Origin: Gorsachius magnificus
Lineage: Eukaryota > Chordata > Aves > Pelecaniformes > Ardeidae
Reading direction: 5' to 3'
Assembly (NCBI GenBank): GCA_034008185.1
Contig: CM067086.1
Span: 11,470,507-11,534,506, forward strand
DNA: 64,000 bases
Made by a program: the position numbers and the translations under genes. The notes beneath the pieces were generated by a model. That model had not been told where the DNA came from and did no database searches. It saw nothing but the letters and a program-made list of their open reading frames with translations. Numbering within the stretch: position 1 is the first letter of the stretch; each line of letters begins with the position of its first letter. Positions 35,201-50,200 of this stretch are shown here, piece by piece.

Positions 35201-38200
35201 TTTTTCCTCCCAGGAACAATTCATCTGGAAAAGCAGATTTGAAACTCCAGATGAAAAGATGTAAATACCACTATGTTTTTTTAATTGTGTCTTTTCAACA
35301 GCATAGTATCTAAGCATTCCTTTCTCTTTTGCACAAAAAACATGAACAGTGCGTCAGTTGACACAGAGATGTATTTGTCATTTCAGCTCAAAAATCCAGA
35401 GAAAGCTGGCAAGAAGGACTGAAAACTACTGCTGATAAAAGAACATCAGGGACAACTGGAATGAAAATATATTCAGGCCCATAACCTGATCCTGGGCTTG
35501 CATGTATTCCTTAAGTAATCCTCACTGTTCCCTTTCCTATACTGTCTTCTATTATCTGCTATTCCTGAAATCTGTTAGAAGTAGGGCAACATCCTCTATG
35601 CATTTCCAGCAGTGGTAGCCCACTCTGGCAGAAAATGCTCTCTCTTGTGTAGAGTGGTAGGCAGCTTACAGTAAGGAGCTTGTGCAATAGAAAAAGAAGT
35701 TTTGGGGCTGAATTTACATTAGGTATAAGCCAGCATAGCCACGCTTATTTCAAATGTGTGCGCACTTTCATGTACTCTACAGTTCGGAAGAAGAATTATT
35801 GTTTGCTTACCGTAATGGCTGCTTTAAAGTTTTCCAGTTCCTTCTCAGCATTCTCTTCAGTAAGATTTCTCTCTCTCTCTGCTTGGTTAATTCTAGATTC
35901 CAAGGTATAACTATCATTTCTAAAGGCCAAGGAAAGTTGTACAAATACATTCTGTTTGGATTAAAACAGGTATTTTAAAGTAAGTGTCACAGTAATGTAA
36001 TTTCCAGTAAAAACTTATGAACAAGGTATGTTTAACAAACTTTGGGGCTTAAATAAGAATTGAAACAGAAAATTGAAAGTATTGTTTTAAATTAGATTGT
36101 TTTAAAAATCACTTGTCTCTACTTCCTTTATACTATGAGTAAATGTGTTGCTGACTCTTTTCCTGAATGTTTTTCTGTGAGATTGGTAGAGCAGAGATAC
36201 AATGAACGAAGTAGCCTACCAGAAGTATCAGAATCACAATGGAGCTGTTTTCTAGCTGGACTTCCTCCAAGGGTCCCCAAGGTTTTTAAACAGATAGTCT
36301 GTGCAGAGGAAGTCCAGGGATGAGCTCACTATTAGCATTGTTTTACCTAAGGGATAAACACCTACCACTGAAGCCAGCAAAAGATTAAGTGCTAACATTT
36401 TTGTTGTCTTGCACCCTGCTTTTAAACATTGGTTTTTTCTTTACCAGATGCACTGTTTCTTAGGATTAATACTCTGCAGAATACAAGGCACCAACAGTTC
36501 CATTACATTGGAACTACGTAAATAAATATATTTTTCTTGACTGGTATGGGGGGGGAAAAAAAAAAAAAAAAAAAAAAGAAAAACGCCAGCAAGCTAGAGA
36601 GCAACCTATAAAAAAAAAACTATTGGCTTGAACTGAAAAAGGAACGTTACATAAACTAACTGCAAGGTATCATAAAAAACTGCCCCAAAGCTCCTATTTG
36701 CCAATACAAAAATGCAGTTTAACTCATTTAGTTTCTTGTCTCATTTAGTCTCATTTTTTTTACTACTTTAAGTATATTATAATAACTTCCAAAAATGAAA
36801 GCGTATTTTATTATGAAGAATACACAAACAAGTGTTTTGCTTCTTCCTACTTTAAGTCTTTCTGTAGTTTATATTGCCGGGGACAATTTCCCATATTTCA
36901 TAAAATAGTTATTTTAATTGAGCTCAATATTTTTTTTTCTGAGAAGTATTTTTTGGAAAAGAAAATCCCATTACCTTGTTCTAATAACCACACTTAGACT
37001 TACAGTAACCCCTTAAAATTGAGGCATATGCCTAAAATAATGAGTATAAGAACCTACTTACCTCAACCTCTTTTTCAGTAAGTGGAGGGGAGCTAGAAAT
37101 AAAAGAAGAAAATGCCCATTTTCATTAGTTTTGTCTCTAAAAACAAAGCTATTGTAATATTTAATAAAAAAGAACAACAAAAGACATCCTCCCCTTAAAT
37201 ATTTTATGGTTTCTTTCAGTGAAACCAGTATTTGATTAATTCAATTTTACTTGTTATGGCTAAACACCATGTTTGTTTTTTTTTTTTTTTAAAGCAACAG
37301 CACAGTAACACCTGAGTACTGGCAAACCCCAAAGTTTCTGGCAATTGCAGATACTGTTATCTGCACTACATTGTGATAAATTGCAAGTACAAGAGCAAGA
37401 CAGACATTACCCTTTTGGAGCTGTGGGTGCCTAAACACACTATACTTTGGATTATTATCTTTACGTGTTTCCCTTCTGTTAACAGCTGAAACCTCATGAT
37501 GATCACAGATAACCACAGATGGGCGGAATTCAAAACCCAGCTCCCTGTATACTGAACTATCCTGTCTTGGCTGCTAATTTTATTAGAAATTAGCTACCAA
37601 TGTTTCTGACCATGGCAAAATATACATTTGAGTTTTATGGGTTTTCCACCACAAGAATGATTACTGACTAACAAAAATTAGAAAAAGTTACCAAAATGCA
37701 GGTTCATAGAATACTATAAAAGAAATGAGATAGACAACATTATATTGCAATATCTCATTTAAAGGCAGTCATCCCATGGGTTTGAATTTACAGGTTCTTA
37801 TTCCCTGTAATTGTTCCAAAACATCAGAGAGCTATTCAGTTTTACGCAAGTGGATAGAGAAAAAAACATCTGAGAGAAACAACAGGAGCTATATGTACAA
37901 ATTCTAGTGGATGCCAGTGACAGGAGTTGTGGTTGACATACCCATCATGCATTGCGCAGACATGATACTTTCAGAAAATTAAAATATTATTATAATATTC
38001 ATTGCACCATTAATCCCAAATATAAATGCATCTGGCATCAATAAGCAGCAGATTTTTCTTGTTGGGTAGAATAATATTGATACTTAGAGTATTGACTGGA
38101 AGAAGGGTGGCCAGTACGTGCCCTGTGTTAGAAAACCATTTAGTGTCTAAAGCATTCGTATTCATATTACTTATTGTTATTCTAGGAGGAAGCCTACTAG

Positions 38201-41200
38201 AAGGAGTAGTCCTTCTAGAAGGAAGTTCAAGCATCCATATGTCTTATATAACACAGGACAAAATGATAAAGTTTGTGTTTTTTCTTTGGCTGGGAACATT
38301 CTGAGAGATTTGTAGTCAGAATGAAAAGCTATATGTGTATTTATTCAATAGATTAAGCCAACTGATTAAAGAATATTACCTGGAAAACAGAAGATCTGTA
38401 TGTTATCTGATCCTCAAAGCCAGTTCAGCATTTAACTGTTTTGTAGTTGGCTAAGAAATTACTTTCAGTATTTGATTACAATCAAGTAATGGTCTCTTAG
38501 AACTTCTTCACCTCATGCATTATTTAATATAAAATGTTGTATGTAACAGTTCCTTCACAACAAATGTTAAGTATTTATTTCATCTGCACAGAGAACACTT
38601 ATTAACTGCTTCATATGACTGAAGGCCTCTGGTATTTACACTATAAAAACACATCGGTGGAATAGTTTTCGCCAAATATATTTGGAATTGTTTTAATGTC
38701 TAATAAGCATATTTTTTGTTATGGTTTTATTTCTCTCAAAGAAAAGGCTTATGCAGAAATATGGTAGGAGCTTAGCTTTGTTCTTATGCAACACAAAAAA
38801 AAATATGCTCAGTCTCTAAAGTTATCAGTGGTGCAAGGTATGTAGTCATAAATGCCTCATTTGAGCTTTCTTCCCTATATTTCTTGGGCCAGAGCAAAAT
38901 ATTTTCTGAAGTTATGGACTTTTGTATCATTTTAAACATAAACCTCTCCCCAAAAGGAAAATTACACTTAGATTCTGTCAAGAAAATGTTTAAGTTTGGA
39001 TAGCAGTGAACTCAAATCGGAAAGAAAAGTAATATTTCTAAAGGTCCGGACAAACACCTGGCAGATATAGTTTATTATGACTCTACCTCAGAAGAGTATG
39101 GACCAGAGGATTCCCTTGCTATAATTACAGTGCATTACGCAGCAATAGCTCTAGTTTCAAATCATCTGTTGTATGGTGCTACCCTACATATCTATAACAC
39201 GCAGACATACTGTTTCAGATTGCATAAGAGGGAAAAGAGAAACTCCTGAGCGATGGCCAGTGTTAAGCAATCTGAGCCCAAGATCAAGGAATTTGCAAAT
39301 TATGTTTGCAAAATAAACTCCATTTCCCTGAAAAATTGTCACCTGCAGAAAAACTGCAGAATTCTTACACGCCCAAATTTTACCATTGAAAACCATTATC
39401 AGGCCTGGTTATTTTTCTGGGGGAAAGAAAGACTAGTATTTTCAACATGAATTTATATCTGCAGCAGCAATCCTGAAAAACAGGAGTGGACAGACTGGTA
39501 GAAAAATCTGTATAAAAATGTACTTGTAGCATGCAAGTTAGGTTTCAGAGTTTTTATGTAGAACATACTAAGGAGTTTTAAAAGTTAGGCAGTTACTGGA
39601 AGCTGGTGTACACTCCAAATTTTTTCAAAAAAATCTATGTTACATATTTTAAGATGCAACAATTTGTCTACTTCAGTGGATCCCCTATGAATGGAGCTCC
39701 ATAAAGGGAGTTCACTGGAAGCCATTAGTGTGCCTTCCCCTGAATGTCTTTCTACTGAGCTTTTACCTTCCCGGAAGCGATTTGTGCACTCGTAGTTTTC
39801 GCAGCAACAGATCAGGAATGCTGGGCATGACATCGGAGCTATTCTTTGTCTCTTCCTCTTCAGTGGGGGAGGGGAGAGGTGAAGAGCCTAAAGACATTTT
39901 CAGGTAAAAAACTTCTATGTTACTTGAAACGTCATGCATTAGCATCTCAGAACGAAATAGGACCCTTAGGTCTATCTGTATTCTTTTTAAAGTCAATGAG
40001 GATTTCACCCCAAATCTACTGGGAGCAAAAGTTAACAAGAAAACATCCATCCTTTTGTGCAGAATATTACTTCCTTTATTGCATATGGTGATACATCGCT
40101 CATCTCTCCTTTACTGCTAAAGATCCCACGTCTCCTTTGGAGCAGTGGCAACGAAAGTAAACAGTACAATTGTCATCCTTTACGTAGAAACACTGAAGTA
40201 ATACAAGCTCTGACAGTCTCTAATACGCTGAAAAATAATTATTGTATTAGTATTTTTCCTAGAATTTAAACTGAACCCAAATTCATTACTACAACATTTA
40301 AACTAGGGTTTTTCATTTGTGCTTTACTAGTACAGTTACATCATTTCCGGTATATTTTAGCTTAGATTTTGTAATAGAGTACTGTTATTTTCTAAGGCTT
40401 TAAATGCCATCTGCCAAGATGAAGTCTAGTATCATGTACTACACTACAGATTTTGTGCACCATTTATGGTGATGTATCTACAACACATGCTTGTTTGCAC
40501 TGCATGTTCATTGAAAGAGGACATAGATTATAACTGCATTCTCTACTTCTGTCACTTTCATAAGGACCAAAATATGGCTTAGACTTTTCTTTTTAATTTC
40601 ATGTTACTTAACTTTTTTATTTTAATTTTATTCAATTTCATATATAATAATTCCGTGATCTCCTTCTATCTTGCCAGAATTTAATGAAGGACTCTCCTAT
40701 GGGAAAGTCAGGTTCTCCAACCTCAATCTCAGACTTGGGAAGATATCTTTGTACAAGCTCTCCTGTTCATTTGGCATAGCAAAAGATTCTTAGACTTGCA
40801 AAACAAATAGTGTGAAAAAGCTCAAATTTTGAAAATGTGGAGAGCATTAACATGAAAGACAGAAGAGAATGGGGAATTCTTTCTAGCTACATTTTAGTTT
40901 TATGCATTTCCTTTATATTTAAAAATTCCACTATTTACTTAAGAGCAGTTATGTGTGTCCCCATAAAAAGGGTTTTATTGAGGCTGACAATTAAGAGACA
41001 TAGCAACGTCTCCAGATCCAATATATCCCACTTATCTAAACTTCTGTACATGTGAAGTTGTGTTTCCTAAGATGATCACTTGGCATTGATAGCAAAACAT
41101 GATGGAGCCAGTATATTTGATTCGTAACAGCAATAATGAAGTAGCTGGCTATTTCCTATTGTTTAAGCAAAATTATTACTCCAGTTAAAAAGCACAAGGT

Positions 41201-44200
41201 GGCTTTTATGACAATGTAAGGAAGTCTGTCTCCCTAACAAATGAACTAAGGATTTGACCCCTCACCTCACTTGTTTTCCCCACTGAGGACAAGGAGTTGA
41301 CCTTGAATGTTCTGGCTATCATTTAGATAAGTTAGTAGACTTTAAAAAGCTCATGATGCTCATGAGATCTTGGTTGTAAAGCTGGATAAAATAATGCATA
41401 GCTTTTCATAATGTTTTCCTCAAAAGTTTCGGATGCGCCAAAATTATGTAACAGGCTGGTAAAATGGCAACTATTTTACACTTTCAGACAGAGCCTGCTA
41501 AATATTTTCTGGGAAATGATATATTAGCAGAGGGACAGGAATAATATTACCATGTCTAAGAATCCAAAATATTATCACTAAATACAGAAAGAGGACATGA
41601 AGTCTCTCTTAATCTTGTTTCTTTCAGACTGAGATAAGTCTGTTTCCAGAGATAACATGAAATGTACTATCTCGGCCATCTTCCTGTGTAACAGAAACTT
41701 TAAAGCATTATGAAACAGTCCCAAAGCTAATCTATGAATTAGCAAAATGAAGAGTATTAGGAAAAATGGAAATCGTCTTTGGATGAAATCTTGGACAATC
41801 AGTTTCAGTCCCTTCCATATTAACCATCTCTATTTCAGTTGATGTGGCCATAAAAACACTCTGAACAAGTTCTGACAACTGCTTCCAAACAAATATGCAG
41901 TTTTGGTTTAAATATTTTCAACTGATCGCTGAGCACTACTGCTGTTTAGGTCTTCCAGTTGTTGAACTGTCCTCAGGATTATATCTTCACTCTTCAGTTC
42001 TATTCTGAATCTTTTTAGATGCAGCCTTACAGGCAAATTTCATTTCCTTGTGTTAGACTGGAGAAAACATTTGGTGTCAGATCTCTGTTTCCTCATTTTT
42101 GTAGAGTTTTAAGCCTTTTTCTTATTAGAAATCATACAAATTGAGCTAAACACACACACACACCCCCCTTACTGTAAGGCATATTTTTCAAATATTTCAG
42201 TCACATTTATGTCTCTTCTCTGGCCTTACTCTTATCCACATTGATATAGAGCTGTGGACCAGAAGTGAACATGCCATTTGTTACACATATACTAAAATAA
42301 AAAAGCAGGAATAAAGCATTCCACCTCATATTTATACTTTCATGGATCAAATTCACCCTTATGGCCACAATGGCTTGCAGGGGTCACACCTATTCAATCC
42401 ATCACTGCTGAAACTTTTTTTCAGAAAATAACTGAAACTTGAGACAGCCCTCCATCTGTTAAGTACAAGCTAGACTCTGTTCCAGGTATGTATCTTTTCA
42501 TTTGGTTGTAATAATACCTACAGTATCATCTTAGCTCAGATCATCAAGAATTTTAGGTACTTCAATTATTCTCTTCTTATTATTCACTATTTACTACCCT
42601 CCTCCATGACTGCTCCATTACAACTATTACAACTATTATTGCAATTGAAGAAAGGCTTTTTTTCCCCCTCCGTATTAGTCAGTTACAAAAATCAGTTTAT
42701 AACAAACAATCCTTCCAGCTTTTATGACACTGTACCTTTTTCCTGTTCAGCTGCTTCACTAAGTTCAGGAAGTTTAAGTCCAACTAGATTTTGATTTCTC
42801 ATCAAAATGTGCTCCTGTTAAGAAAAACAGTAACATTTCTAAGTAACTTAACTAGAAATCTCAACTAAAATATCCCTGCCATGTGAACACTAAATATAAC
42901 ATTCACTTTAGTTAATAAACATAATGGTGATATTTATATTAAGTTAAAGCCAGATGCTATATTGCATGGATACATGTACATTCACACACACACTCTTAAA
43001 TATTACTATTTCTAATTTCATACCTGCATTATTTAGAAAAATTCCTGGTCTAGCAAACAGAGATATACAATATGTGCCTGTTACTCACGTAAAAAAATTG
43101 AGTTCTGGTAAATGAGAGTTTTAGTAAATGAGAGTGAAAAAAAGCAATTTTGGATATAGTCACAGTAATAAGTAAGTATCCCAGAAATGAGAGAAAATTC
43201 AGAAAATCAGATATATGAGACTTTACCACTTTGACTTATTCACTAGGATTTATTCACACTGAAGCTTGGCATGCTACAGCTGCAAGTTAATACCTCACTG
43301 TTACTGTACTGTGCCCCTATTCCTTACAGGTAGAGAAGAACGTACTCAAGGATTAAACCTTGTTATCTTATTTCTCCTTCTATCATCTCCTCATTTTCTA
43401 CTTTCATATTCTCAAATACGTTTAAAATTCACAAACACCTGATTTTGTTTATAAGTAGACAATTCCTACTGGAGACAGAGTTCAAATTTCTCCTAACTGG
43501 AATTATATATCATGTTGGATTAGTTTTCTGACTCTAACTACTATTTGTGCCTAACAACTTCTACAACTTTCAAACTTACATGGCTGAAGTGTCTATAATC
43601 AGAACTTCCAGTACATATATGCTAAAAATGTGTGTTATACAAACAGGAAAAGATGAATAACTAAGCTGCCATTCTCAAGCAATACAATGGGAATGAAATA
43701 ACCAAAGCGCAGAATTTGAGGTCCTCACCTGTCAGCCCTGTGTTCAACTTAAAATATTAACTACTGAAGGTGAAAGAAAACACTCTTAATAGGCTGTTAA
43801 GGAAAGTAACTAATAAATTTTTTTCCTTTTTCTTTCAAAGGTCGTTTTTGCTATACACACATGGTAGTTGCTTTATGCTGGTGGTTTATCATTTCATGAC
43901 ATTTCTACTTTTTTCAACACACTGGTTAATTCTTAGGGTCTAATTCTTAATTTGTTAAATTATTTAACAATGGAACCGTTTATCGATTTTGTAGTTCAAG
44001 TCTATCCTTCAAGTAGCTGACACATTTGCACCATGTTAGAACTGTAAGTCTGGCCATCTTCTACCTGCCCTTCCTCTCAGAGATACCCAGTCTTAAAACT
44101 CTGGACCCTTCAAGACATTTTCTGACACTGTTCAGTAAGCAAAAGTCATGCCAAACCAATTTCCCGTCCCCTGAGATCTTGCAAATGTAATGTTATTGCA

Positions 44201-47200
44201 AAGGCTAGTATTCTTGAATGACAGGACTACTGCCCTTAGAAGGGAGAATGGAATACCAACCTATACAGGACTCAAAAACACTCAGCTAAACAAAGTATAA
44301 GTAATTTTTCAGTCCAAAAAAAGTTTACAAATAGTATATGACATGCAGAGGCTTGTAAGCCCTCAAACAAGAATATAGTAGCTGTCTCCAAACTTCAGTT
44401 AAAGATTTCTGCTTATATGCAGGTTTCAGCCCACTTGGAGAAATCAGCCAATTAGTAAATATATTGTGACAACCTGTGGATCTGAGGACAATTCTGAAGG
44501 AGCAGAAAAAGCATAGCACAGGGAAGCAAAGGAAGTAAAATAACATAACTGACCCCTTTTAAAGAGAATGTTGTTACATCCTGAGGAAGGAAAGATTCTT
44601 CAGATCCAAAATTCTCTTTAGAAATCAAACCAGATCATTTTACTCCCAAGTAAGTTTTAAAAATGCCATGATCGTTAATCAACTGCTTGCTATCTATAGG
44701 TCATGTAAATGGTGCAAAAATGAGATATATTGTGTTCTAGACTACATTTCTGTCACAATAAAAGCAATTAGTACTTTCTTCACACCAGTATTACAATTTT
44801 TTTCTGGGGGCCAAAACCTGCATGTGCAAGACCATATGCACATGCATATGTGTGTATTGAAGAGACCAGAGTGCAGTTGATGTAGGTTTGAAGAGAACCA
44901 AGAAATAGAATAATTCCATGGAATTTAGTTACAGGTCACAATTTACTTAAGTTGCAAAGGGAAAACATGATACAATTTGTATTGATTTTGCTGAAACTGT
45001 TTCCCATTATATTACTCTATGTTTCTTGCAATGATAACGCTAAGCAAGTTGAAAATTTATGAAGATACGAAAATGACTATAAAACAGGATACAACTGATG
45101 ACGAGGACTCACCTCTCTGAGCTTTGTCAATTTCTGCATTCGAACAGGCTGAACTTGGATTTGAAGGTCTTTGAATGCTTTTAATTGATTGCTGGATTTG
45201 TTATCAACAACAAAGCTTTTCTCTTCCTCAGAGGGTAATTTTAAAGGTGTTTTATCTTTCTGTCCAGGCTCCAAGCTATCCCATGATACAGCCCGTAGTA
45301 GTGGAGGACGTAGTCCACACAGTTTAAATTCTGGTTTACAGGAAACTTTATGGTCCCTCATTTCTGGAATGGGAATTTTTAGCTTTGAGTCTATATTTCC
45401 TATTCCTGGTCCTGGTAGATGGATTCTTAAAGGAACATCATTTTCTTTTGCTTTCTTGAAAAATGATTTTCCAAGTTCATTTTCACAAACATTCATGCAA
45501 GTATTAAGAGACATTCTGCCACCATCACCACTGGAAGGAGAGCATTTAGGTGAAGTATCCATATGTTTACGTGGATCAAAGTTTTCTTTTTGTTCTGAGA
45601 GCTTCTCTTTGGAGTTTTCAAAACCAGCAGAACGAGGAACCAACCTTCCCTGAGAAATCTTTCTTTGATCATTCTGCCTTCGATCAATTAATCCTTTTGC
45701 AGCATTCTGAAAGTAGAGGGACACACATAAAACAGAGAAACAAATGCAGATTTCTCTTTTCCTCTGCCCAAGGACAGATTTTCACTGTAAAAAGCCATTT
45801 CCTTTTCAGGGACATTTGCTTTTAAACACATGCTGTTGTCAAGAGAAATAATTTTTAAAAGGCACTTGAAAAAACAGTGAACTGGGAATGCCTTCTCTGA
45901 ACTTTTGAGATAACCTCCTCCCATTCCAGAGTCTATTATAGCTATCCTCATATAGCCATGTTTCTCATCATCTTAATCTAAGGTTTGTCTGAGTACATGC
46001 CTTTAACCCTTTATCTTATAGCACTGTTACTTTATTTTGATTGTTTTCTGTTAGTCTCTCACCTCCCAATGGAAAAAAGCATGGGCTTGTACACTAAATT
46101 AAAGCACATACTGTAATTTCTCTCTTCTTTGTGTGCAGTACCGTAGATTATAATTTGGCTTAAATCTGTACAGGAGAACTGCAAAAGAATGATTGCCTTG
46201 AAACCTTGGCTACTTTGGTACAGAATATGTATTTTGTCTAAGGGCACCTGTGTCAGCAATTTAAGGCAACCAGCATACAATCCAACTGTGGGCTCTGCCT
46301 TAAATGTGATACTACACCTCTCCTTTATATTTACTGCTCCAAAATTCTGCTGCCATACTGGTTTTTGTAAGTATTGCCTAATCCACTCACAGCAAAATCT
46401 CTTTAAAGAGCCATCTGATATTACCTAAAACTAATTAGGAAGCATTCATATAAACTGCTCCACCAATAGTTGTGTGGAGCAGTAACATCCCATCAGTGGT
46501 GCAGAACACGAGGTACAGTATCCCCTTCCACTGAAGGAAAGGAGTCTGGAAGAGGATGTCTGTCTAAACCACCAGCATACACTAAAGTGACTATAGTAGA
46601 TGTTTTTACTTTACTTCTAAATGTATTTAGTATATTAATTTTAATTGAGCTAGAGCAGGGTGCATGACAGGATGTAAAGGCTAGCTGTAAGCCCACTGTC
46701 CTAAACTACATTTGCAGGTGCTTCACAATTTCTTAGATCAGTATCATTTGTCTTTTTACTCAGTGAACAGTCTTTTAGCCTTTTTACTCACATAAATAAC
46801 AGTCATGTGTGCTAAGACAAACAGGCAGGTTTTGTTCAACACAATGTGAAACACTTACCTCTGTGGTTTGCCTGTCATCCTCTTTCACAGTTCTGTTATT
46901 CTAGCAAAAAAGGAAGAAAAAAGTTGCCTTACAAGGTTATCTTTCACATCTATGCTGCACATGTTAGATATAGATATTAACAGATGAAATTTGAACCTCT
47001 AAATTTTTACAGTGCTTGTCAAATTTCTTTATGAACTAATTTTGGGGATTAGTTTTTCCATAGATTAGGATTATATTGAATCTTTTTCCATTTCCTACAC
47101 TTAACAGATCTCTATGATCCTTCAGTGCTTGTTACATCATGGATTATTGTCTTCAGAGTAAACACTTATTAGTCCCTCACTCTGCAGAAAAACACATATC

Positions 47201-50200
47201 AATAATCCAATCTCAGTATATAAAATGGTATTCAAAACATCCCATTTTCCTCAGAGGCTAACAGGACAGCATAGTGTAATATAGTACTGCAATAACCAGG
47301 TTACTGTACAGACTATTCAGCTCTTTCTTACCTGCCCTGGAGATACTGACTCAACACTAGTGCTTGTGCATGCATCAGACCCTGGAAAGACACACATGTA
47401 ATAAGGGCATATCCTGATGTTTTGCCCACAGTTTTTACTACTACGGCATTAGCAAACACATACATGCACATTTCCATGTAATATATTAAGGACAAAAAGT
47501 AAATGTGGAAAATAATATTCAAAAATGAAAAAAATATATATAAAATACAATAAGTGAAAGATTATTAAAGCTTCTCAAAACTCCATGATTGAAAAGAATA
47601 AAAAAAATAGAACATGTAACCTAGTAGCACCACAGAAATAAAAATATAATACAAACCCCTATATATGTAACAATATGTAGGCATTCATGAGCTTTGTCAT
47701 ATTCAGGAGGAGATGTTTGAATCTACAGATTTTGACTGCTCCTCAAGAAGCATTAAAAAATATACTTTTGGTGAGCTTTTATAAGTTAAAGTTTGAACTT
47801 GCATAGATTGTTTTACCTGATGGAACTGGAAGAGTGAGAGAGTTGCTCCGAGATGCTACTGGTGAAACTTTAGGACTAAGTGTAGGGGAAACTGCTTCAT
47901 TAAAACCAAAGGGAAAAAAAAAAAAAAGGTAATTTTACTTTCTAGGCTTGTAGCTTCTGAACTTTTAATATTCATATAAGATGAAAACATGAATCTCATA
48001 GTCATCAGTCATGTGTTTGTCCAGAACCTGACAAGTCTTTTTAATTGCCAAGTTCTACTTGCCAATTAGGAACTTAGAGTAGATTTTATCTTGTATACCT
48101 GCCATAAACTAATACAATTCCATTGATACACTGAATCCTTATTCTCCTCAGTTTTCTGATACTGTAAGCACTGCAGAAAAGTAGACACAATAGAAGGATT
48201 CACAAGGAATTTAGGAAAAAAAAAGACAAGGAAACTTTTTAAAACCAAAGTATAGGGGTTTTTTTCCCCTCCAGAAAGTATCAAGCCAATTTTAAGATAG
48301 AAGATTGTTTTGAATTGGCATTTCAAAGCTAAATGAAAGTCCTACTTCATGATAAAATGGCATTTTTCCATGGCATCATTTTCAAACACTGCCTATGAGG
48401 GGAAAAAAGGAATTTCAACTGAGATTCTAGGACAAACCATTTTATTCTGCTGTTTTTTAAAGGAGAACCTGGTCTGTTTAGTTTATGATTAAAATAAGAA
48501 AATGCAGAGAATTACACAGAATAAAAGCCTGTGCAATTATGTCTGGGGAGAATGTTTCTTCAGCAGTATGAATCTTGCCTTTAAAATTCAGTTTTATGTA
48601 CAATAGGAACTTGAGGAAGAAAAACTCCACAAACAGAAATTTGTGACCATGCTTTTGATTCCAGTAGAAATACTTCACGCTTTCCTGTTACAGTGTTTGC
48701 AGCATGTCATTCAGGCACTAAAAAACTTTACACCATCTTCCACTGTAACATCTGAATATAGAGATTGGTCATTTCTCTTTTATATGGAATTGTGAGGAGG
48801 GGAAGAGGGATTCTGACCTTCAAATTAACAAAGCATATGTAGCAATGTATGCAGCATTGCAGTAGATGCTTATTTGTGCCTTTGCAGATCTTTGAAGTAG
48901 AAAATAAAATCTTGTTTTCAGAATCTGCACCTACCTGTGGGTGACTCTGGAAGGCTGCTTCTTGACTTTCTGCCTCTGCGCATTAGAAACCTCTCGCTCA
49001 CTTTCTTTGCTTCTTCTAGTAATTCAAGGTTCTTCTTTTTGTCTTCCTCTGATATTTTGACATCTGGTAGCTGATCATTTATCAGATCAATCACATGACC
49101 GCTGTCATCTGAGTAGAAAACATCACAATTACAGCTGTACTTTGTATTCCCAGATATGTTCTAGCATTTCAGAGTAACAGGTACAAAACATATCTTTAAA
49201 TTTAGTTTTGAGCTTGCATTTAACAAACATTAATGTCTGATCATTTGTAATGTTATATTCTCAAGTTTAGAGCAAGTCCTCAAAAACACAGATAACCCAC
49301 TAAGATTAAGTCACTATGATCAAAGATGTTCTGATATGTGAAACTGGCTTTTCCGGCTGTGTCCCCAGTACAGTTTTTCTAATTTATCAGTAAAACTGTC
49401 ATTAGATTCATCTCAACCAGCAGTCACGCATTTCTGTTGTAGACCCAGTTTTTCCATGGATTTTTTTAAGTCCAGTTCATCAAGGCCAAGGACCCACAAA
49501 CTCATCTGGCAAAGATTTCTGCACACTACTTTTAACACACAGGTGATTTCATCAAATAATCTATAAATGCAGAGTTTACAAGTATAAAGATTTTATTCTA
49601 TACAGATAGAAGAGCTTTTCCCACAAATGCAGAAGCAACAATAAAGCTGAATCTGTCAAAGCTGTAGGCAGAAGTAGTTGAATAGTTAAAGCCTGCAATT
49701 AGTTAAAGCCTGAGAATTATAAAGCTATTTCAAAAAGCAAATCAATCTCTACCATGTGGTGGACCTGCAAGAATTTTCCAAAGGAATAGCAAATCCCATT
49801 AGAATATCTGCTGGTTAAAGAAGGCATTGTTAGAGATTGCTTTTCCTCATGCCCACTTATGTTGCTATGTTAGATATGTGACCCAGGAGAATGCATGGAC
49901 CACAAACTGAAAGCCCCTGCCTTACACTTAGACCTTTAGATTAATGCATTGTTTTCTAAACAATTTAATTAGTTGCAGAAAGAATCCATCAATCCCTGGC
50001 TTCTAAACTGGTCAAACCCACTAAACTCTGAGCACTAATTTTCACAATTCTCCGGCTATGATTAAGCAAAGAATGTAACCTGTTGTCGGAAAGGCCTTTT
50101 CTGTGTGAGTTGGTATTAACGGCTTCTATAAGCACCTAGGCTTATATGGAGAAACAGTTACCGGAAAACAAGAGGCCAAAGAAAGGAAACATATATGCTG

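Noticed and set aside
45189..45653. 154-codon open frame on the plus strand
   Set aside because: Antisense shadow of the large IRAG1 exon, with no recognisable similarity.
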